A stretch of DNA of 8,783 bases from Marinosulfonomonas sp. GTDB taxonomy: Bacteria > Pseudomonadota > Alphaproteobacteria > Rhodobacterales > Rhodobacteraceae. Every line of letters starts with the position of its first letter. Positions within the stretch are counted from its first letter, which is position 1. The notes below the pieces were generated by a model. The model saw only the letters and a program-made list of their open reading frames with translations, ran no database searches and was not told where the DNA came from. The stretch spans positions 1-8,783 of the forward strand of contig JALSJL010000470.1 in the NCBI GenBank assembly GCA_026989405.1, read 5' to 3'. The position numbers were made by a program, and so were the translations under genes. Positions 5,808-8,783 of the stretch are shown here, one piece after another.

Positions 5808-7063
5808 CTGTCCGCACAGACACGCTTTCCAATGGCTTCACGGTCGTCACCGAGCACATGCCGGGGCTGCAGTCCGCCTCGCTGGGGGTCTGGGTAAATG
5901 CCGGGGGCCGGCATGAGCGCTTGCCCCAAAACGGCATTGCGCATTTTCTTGAGCACATGGCATTCAAGGGCACAAAGACGCGCAGTTCCCTGCAGATCGC
6001 CGAGGCGATTGAAAATGTGGGCGGGTATATCAACGCGTATACATCGCGCGAACTGACGGCCTACTATGCCCGTGTATTGCAGCAAGACGTGCCGCTCGCG
6101 CTGGATGTGATATCCGACATTCTTCTCAATCCGGTATTCGACCCCGCCGAAATTGAGGTCGAGCGTGGGGTGATCCTGCAGGAAATCGGCCAGTCACTCG
6201 ATACGCCAGACGACGTGATTTTCGACTGGCTGCAGGAAGCTGCCTACCCGGATCAGGCCATGGGTCGCACGATCCTCGGTCCGGCCGAGAGGGTCTCGAC
6301 CTTTGGTCGCGGCGACCTTGCGGGCTTTGTCGCCGAGCACTACCGCCCGGACCGGATGATCCTTGCCGCAGCCGGCGCGGTTGATCACGATACGATCTTG
6401 CGCGAGGCCGAGTCGTTGTTTGGCGACCTTGAGCGGGGTGCCGCGCCGATGATCGAAACCGCGCGTTTCCAGGGCGGTGAGCGGCGTGAGATCAAGGGGC
6501 TGGAACAGGTGCATTTCGCGCTGGCACTGGAAAGCCCGGGCTACAGCGATGACGCGGTCTATACGTCGCAGATTTTCGCAACGGCATTCGGCGGCGGCAT
6601 GTCCTCGCGGCTGTTTCAGGAAGCGCGCGAAAAACGCGGGCTGTGTTACACGATCTACGCCCAGGCCGGCGCCTATGCCGACACCGGAATGACCACGATC
6701 TACGCCGGCACCGGCGCCGAGCAGATTGCCGGGTTGGCCGAATTGACAATCGACGAGCTCAGGCGCGCCGCTGATGACATGTCGCAAGCAGAGGTTGCCC
6801 GGGCCCGCGCCCAGCTGAAGGCCGGGATGCTGATGGGGCTTGAAAGCCCGTCGTCGCGCGCCGAGCGTCTGGCCCGCATGATGGCGATCTGGGGTCGTGT
6901 CCCGAGCCTGGAAGAAACCGTGGAAAAGATTGATGATGTCTCGCCGCAGAAGGTGCGTGCGCTGGCCAGTGAGCTGGTCTCCGGCGCGCCGGCGCTGGCA
7001 ATCTATGGCCCTGCCGACAATGCGCCGGATATTGACGCCATCCGCACGAGGCTGGCGGCCTGA
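5804..7063 (+). CDS. M16B family zinc metallopeptidase (processing-peptidase-like)
   Basis: The product is 419 aa and belongs to peptidase family M16, the group that includes the beta subunit of mitochondrial processing peptidase. The inverted zinc motif H47-F-L-E50-H51 (in GIAHFLEHMAFKGT, 44-57) is intact, and the distal ligand is probably E127 in ERGVILQEIG (120-129), 76 residues beyond H51 as in family members. NAYTSRELTAYYARVL (77-92) and the C-terminal domain signature GGGMSSRLFQEAREKRGLCY (263-282) also fit. It is therefore predicted catalytically competent. There is no signal peptide, so it should be cytoplasmic. Its substrate is not evident. The ATG overlaps the thrC stop (ATGA), with AAGGAA at 5787-5792. 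I recall thrC followed by an M16 peptidase as common in Alphaproteobacteria. Confidence 0.95.
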   Translation: MTVRTDTLSNGFTVVTEHMPGLQSASLGVWVNAGGRHERLPQNGIAHFLEHMAFKGTKTRSSLQIAEAIENVGGYINAYTSRELTAYYARVLQQDVPLALDVISDILLNPVFDPAEIEVERGVILQEIGQSLDTPDDVIFDWLQEAAYPDQAMGRTILGPAERVSTFGRGDLAGFVAEHYRPDRMILAAAGAVDHDTILREAESLFGDLERGAAPMIETARFQGGERREIKGLEQVHFALALESPGYSDDAVYTSQIFATAFGGGMSSRLFQEAREKRGLCYTIYAQAGAYADTGMTTIYAGTGAEQIAGLAELTIDELRRAADDMSQAEVARARAQLKAGMLMGLESPSSRAERLARMMAIWGRVPSLEETVEKIDDVSPQKVRALASELVSGAPALAIYGPADNAPDIDAIRTRLAA

Positions 7064-7647
7064 TGCTGAACCGCCGGCGCAAGGTCAGGGTTGACACCGA
7101 ACGGTTGATCCTGCGTCTGCCCCAGCATGCGGACTTCAGGCAATGGTCGGCGCTGCGTCGGGCCAGCCGCGAATTCCTGACGCCGTGGGAGCCGACATGG
7201 TCGCCGGACCACCTGTCGCGCAAGTCCTACTACAACCGGGTCCATTGGGCACAGCGATCGGTCGCCAACGGGTCGGCGGTGCCCTTTTTCCTGATTCGGC
7301 GACAGGACGGTGCGCTCCTGGGGGCGATAACGCTGGACAATATTCGCCGCGGCCCTGCGCAGGCCGGGACCTGCGGCTACTGGATCGGGGAAACCTTCGC
7401 GCGGCAGGGGTTCATGCGCGAAGCACTGGTTGCGGTGGTTCACTACGCTTTTGACAGTCTGGATCTGTCGCGGATCGAAAGCGCCTGCCTGCCCGAAAAC
7501 CGCGCATCGCGCGGCGTGCTGGAAAAATGCGGCTTCAAATATGAAGGCGTTGCCCAAAGCTACCTCCAGATCAACGGGCGCTGGCGCACGCATGTGCTTT
7601 ATGCCAACCTGCGGCTTGACCGGCGCGGCAAAACGGATGCCGGCTAG
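7063..7647 (+). CDS. GNAT family N-acetyltransferase (RimJ/RimL-like)
   Basis: The product is 194 aa with a GNAT fold of the RimJ type, which transfers acetyl from acetyl-CoA to protein N-terminal amines or other amines. Beta1 begins at VDTERLILRLPQHADF (10-25). PWEPTW (41-46) is typical of RimJ-like N-termini. Motif A, which binds the CoA pyrophosphate, is GYWIGETFARQGFMREAL (105-122), with the loop around RQGFMRE. Motif B is SACLPENRASRGVLEKCGFK (140-159), with N146 and the ENxxSxxxLEKxGF pattern. The C-terminus ends with YLQINGRWRTHVLYANL (167-183). The ATG at 7063 shares one base with the preceding stop (TGATG). The actual substrate cannot be told from sequence; ribosomal protein S5 acetylation should not be assumed. 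The basic N-terminus (NRRRK at 3-7) is unremarkable. Confidence 0.93.
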   Translation: MLNRRRKVRVDTERLILRLPQHADFRQWSALRRASREFLTPWEPTWSPDHLSRKSYYNRVHWAQRSVANGSAVPFFLIRRQDGALLGAITLDNIRRGPAQAGTCGYWIGETFARQGFMREALVAVVHYAFDSLDLSRIESACLPENRASRGVLEKCGFKYEGVAQSYLQINGRWRTHVLYANLRLDRRGKTDAG

Positions 7648-7653
7648 CCCGGC

Positions 7654-7669
7654 AGGGAGTTTGACATTG
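7654..7669 (+). promoter_or_regulatory. Ribosome binding site fixing the TTG start of the DUF1697 gene
   Basis: AGGGAG at 7654-7659 lies 7 nt before TTG at 7667-7669, ideal Shine-Dalgarno spacing. The other nearby TTG (7661) would have only a 1-nt gap, and no ATG or GTG in this frame lies between the upstream gene's stop and the conserved IALLRGVNVGG motif. Confidence 0.75.
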
Positions 7670-8212
7670 CAAAGCTGGATCGCATTGTTGCGCGGGGTAA
7701 ATGTCGGAGGCCACAGGAAGTTGCCCATGGCAGAGTTTCGCGAAACGCTCGCACGGCTGGGGCTGGGTGGGATTGCGACCCATATTCAGTCCGGAAATGC
7801 CGTTTTCCGGGCCGCCGGCAAACCTGCCGACCTGGCGTCGCAGATTTCCGAAGCAATCATGCGTGACTTCGGGTTTCAGACCGATGTTCTGGTGTTGAGC
7901 GAATCCGCTCTGGCGGCGGCAATCAAGAACAACCCGTTTCCCGATGCTGAAAACGACCCGGCCAATCTCTACCTGCATTTCGCCTTTGATGCGATTGATC
8001 CAGATGAGCCGAAAGCGCTGTCGGCCCTTGCCACGCAGGGCGAACGGTTCCGGGTTCTGGGCCGCGTGTTATACCTGCATGCGCCAGGGGGCGTTGGCCG
8101 GTCCAACCTGGCAGCCAGGCTGACGCGCCTGATCACGACGCCGATGAGCGCGCGCAATTTGCGGTCGTGCCGAAAAATACTGGACCTTGCGCATGACATG
8201 CGGACGACGTGA
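7667..8212 (+). CDS. DUF1697 domain-containing protein
   Basis: This is a 181-aa protein of the DUF1697 family, widespread in bacteria and without an established function. The family's N-terminal signature is clear: WIALLRGVNVGGHRKLPMAE (4-23), followed by THIQSGNAVF (38-47). The central region FGFQTDVLVLSESAL (68-82) and NNPFPDAENDPANLYLHFAF (88-107) also fit, and the C-terminal MSARNLRSCRKILDLA (160-175) matches the ARNWxTxxKLL-type ending. The start is TTG 7667, supported by AGGGAG at 7654-7659 and by alignment of MQSWIALLRG with the usual N-terminus. The same frame stays open upstream to an ATG at 7430 inside the acetyltransferase gene, but that extension is an out-of-frame shadow. The gene follows the acetyltransferase by 19 nt and overlaps the next ATG by one base. 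Confidence 0.9.
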   Translation: MQSWIALLRGVNVGGHRKLPMAEFRETLARLGLGGIATHIQSGNAVFRAAGKPADLASQISEAIMRDFGFQTDVLVLSESALAAAIKNNPFPDAENDPANLYLHFAFDAIDPDEPKALSALATQGERFRVLGRVLYLHAPGGVGRSNLAARLTRLITTPMSARNLRSCRKILDLAHDMRTT

Positions 8213-8783
8213 TGCCGAGGGCGCTGAAACCGGTGGACGCAGACCTTCTGCGGCATTTGCATGACATCTTGCCGGCCGACTGTTTCCGGGCGGAGAAAGA
8301 GCCATACACGACCGAGCCGCGCGGGCTGTTTCACGGGCGGGCGGGGGTGATCCTGGCCCCCGGCACCACCGAACAGGTGGCAGCCATTCTGCGCCTGGCA
8401 AGCCAGGTCGGCACTCCGGTGGTGCCCTATGGCGGCGGCACCAGTCTGGTCGGCGGGCAGGTGATGCCCGACGGCCCGGATCCCATCGTGCTCTCGCTGG
8501 AGCGGATGACGCAGATCCTTGATGTCAGTCCGGTGGACGGGACGATTTCGGTGCAGGCCGGCGCGATCCTGCAGGAGGTCCAGCAGGCCGCGGCGGCCGC
8601 TGGCCGTCTGTTCCCGTTGTCGCTGGCGGCGCAGGGCTCGTGCCGGATCGGCGGCAATCTTGCCACAAATGCGGGCGGGCTGAACGTGCTGCGCTACGGC
8701 AATGCCCGCGCCCTGTGTCTTGGCCTAGAGGCTGTCATGCCCGACGGCAGCATCTGGCATGGGTTGAAACGGCTATACAAGGA
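8212..8783 (+). CDS. FAD-linked oxidase, GlcD/D-2-hydroxyacid dehydrogenase type (5' part, cut by window end)
   Basis: The first 190 residues of an FAD-binding PCMH-type oxidase (FAD_binding_4 family) run open to the window edge with no stop. VILAPGTTEQVAAILRLASQ (46-65) leads into the FAD pyrophosphate loop VPYGGGTSLVGGQ (71-83). LSLERMTQILDVSPVDGTISVQAGAIL (94-120) follows, then the isoalloxazine-region signature GSCRIGGNLATNAGG (142-156) and RYGNAR (161-166). Relatives include glycolate oxidase GlcD, D-lactate dehydrogenase and D-2-hydroxyglutarate dehydrogenase. The GSCxIGGNLATNAGG and LPDG-IW pattern most resembles the D-2-hydroxyglutarate dehydrogenase-like group, but the substrate-binding C-terminal half is missing, so I do not assign a substrate. 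The ATG at 8212 overlaps the DUF1697 stop (TGATG), with no clear Shine-Dalgarno, suggesting coupling. Confidence 0.9.
   Translation, partial: MPRALKPVDADLLRHLHDILPADCFRAEKEPYTTEPRGLFHGRAGVILAPGTTEQVAAILRLASQVGTPVVPYGGGTSLVGGQVMPDGPDPIVLSLERMTQILDVSPVDGTISVQAGAILQEVQQAAAAAGRLFPLSLAAQGSCRIGGNLATNAGGLNVLRYGNARALCLGLEAVMPDGSIWHGLKRLYK

Noticed and set aside
1..8783. Mobile element, CRISPR, tRNA/rRNA, toxin-antitoxin or defence system
   Set aside because: No transposase or integrase motifs, no regularly spaced repeats and no RNA gene signatures were seen. Every gene fits a conserved housekeeping neighbourhood with uniform codon use, so I do not claim a novel system here.

Overview
The window is an alphaproteobacterial chromosomal segment with every recognisable gene on the + strand. 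Gene order and protein sequences point to Rhodobacterales (Rhodobacter/Roseobacter-like). That assignment rests on remembered family and synteny patterns, not on a search.

Layout. Positions 1-195 hold no gene I can support, only a possible upstream regulatory region. Positions 196-4403 form an aa3-type cytochrome c oxidase structural and assembly cluster: coxB/ctaC (subunit II, CuA), ctaB (heme o synthase), a 61-residue single-helix membrane protein, ctaG (Cox11-type CuB chaperone), coxC/ctaE (subunit III) and surf1 (heme a / subunit I maturation). Positions 4419-7647 hold thrC (threonine synthase), an M16B zinc peptidase of the processing-peptidase type, and a RimJ-like GNAT acetyltransferase. 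Positions 7667-8783 hold a DUF1697 protein that starts at TTG, then the 5' part of a GlcD-type FAD-linked oxidase cut by the window edge.

How the genes work together. CtaB converts heme b to heme o, the precursor of heme a. CtaG delivers copper to the CuB site of subunit I, and Surf1 assists heme a placement. CoxB and CoxC are structural subunits. The catalytic subunit I gene (ctaD/coxA) is not in the window and must lie elsewhere, as in Paracoccus and Rhodobacter. Genes are packed with 1-4 nt overlaps (ctaB/61-aa gene/ctaG; thrC/M16/GNAT; DUF1697/FAD oxidase) or short gaps, which suggests one or a few polycistronic transcripts. Two gaps carry strong GC-rich inverted repeats: coxB-ctaB (49 nt) and coxC-surf1 (99 nt). 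The second can fold in two mutually exclusive ways and is the best candidate for a control point inside the cluster.

I found no mobile element, CRISPR array, tRNA, rRNA or defence system. This is mostly an ordinary conserved core region. The items most worth a second look are the uncharacterised 61-aa protein, the coxC-surf1 RNA structure and the TTG start.
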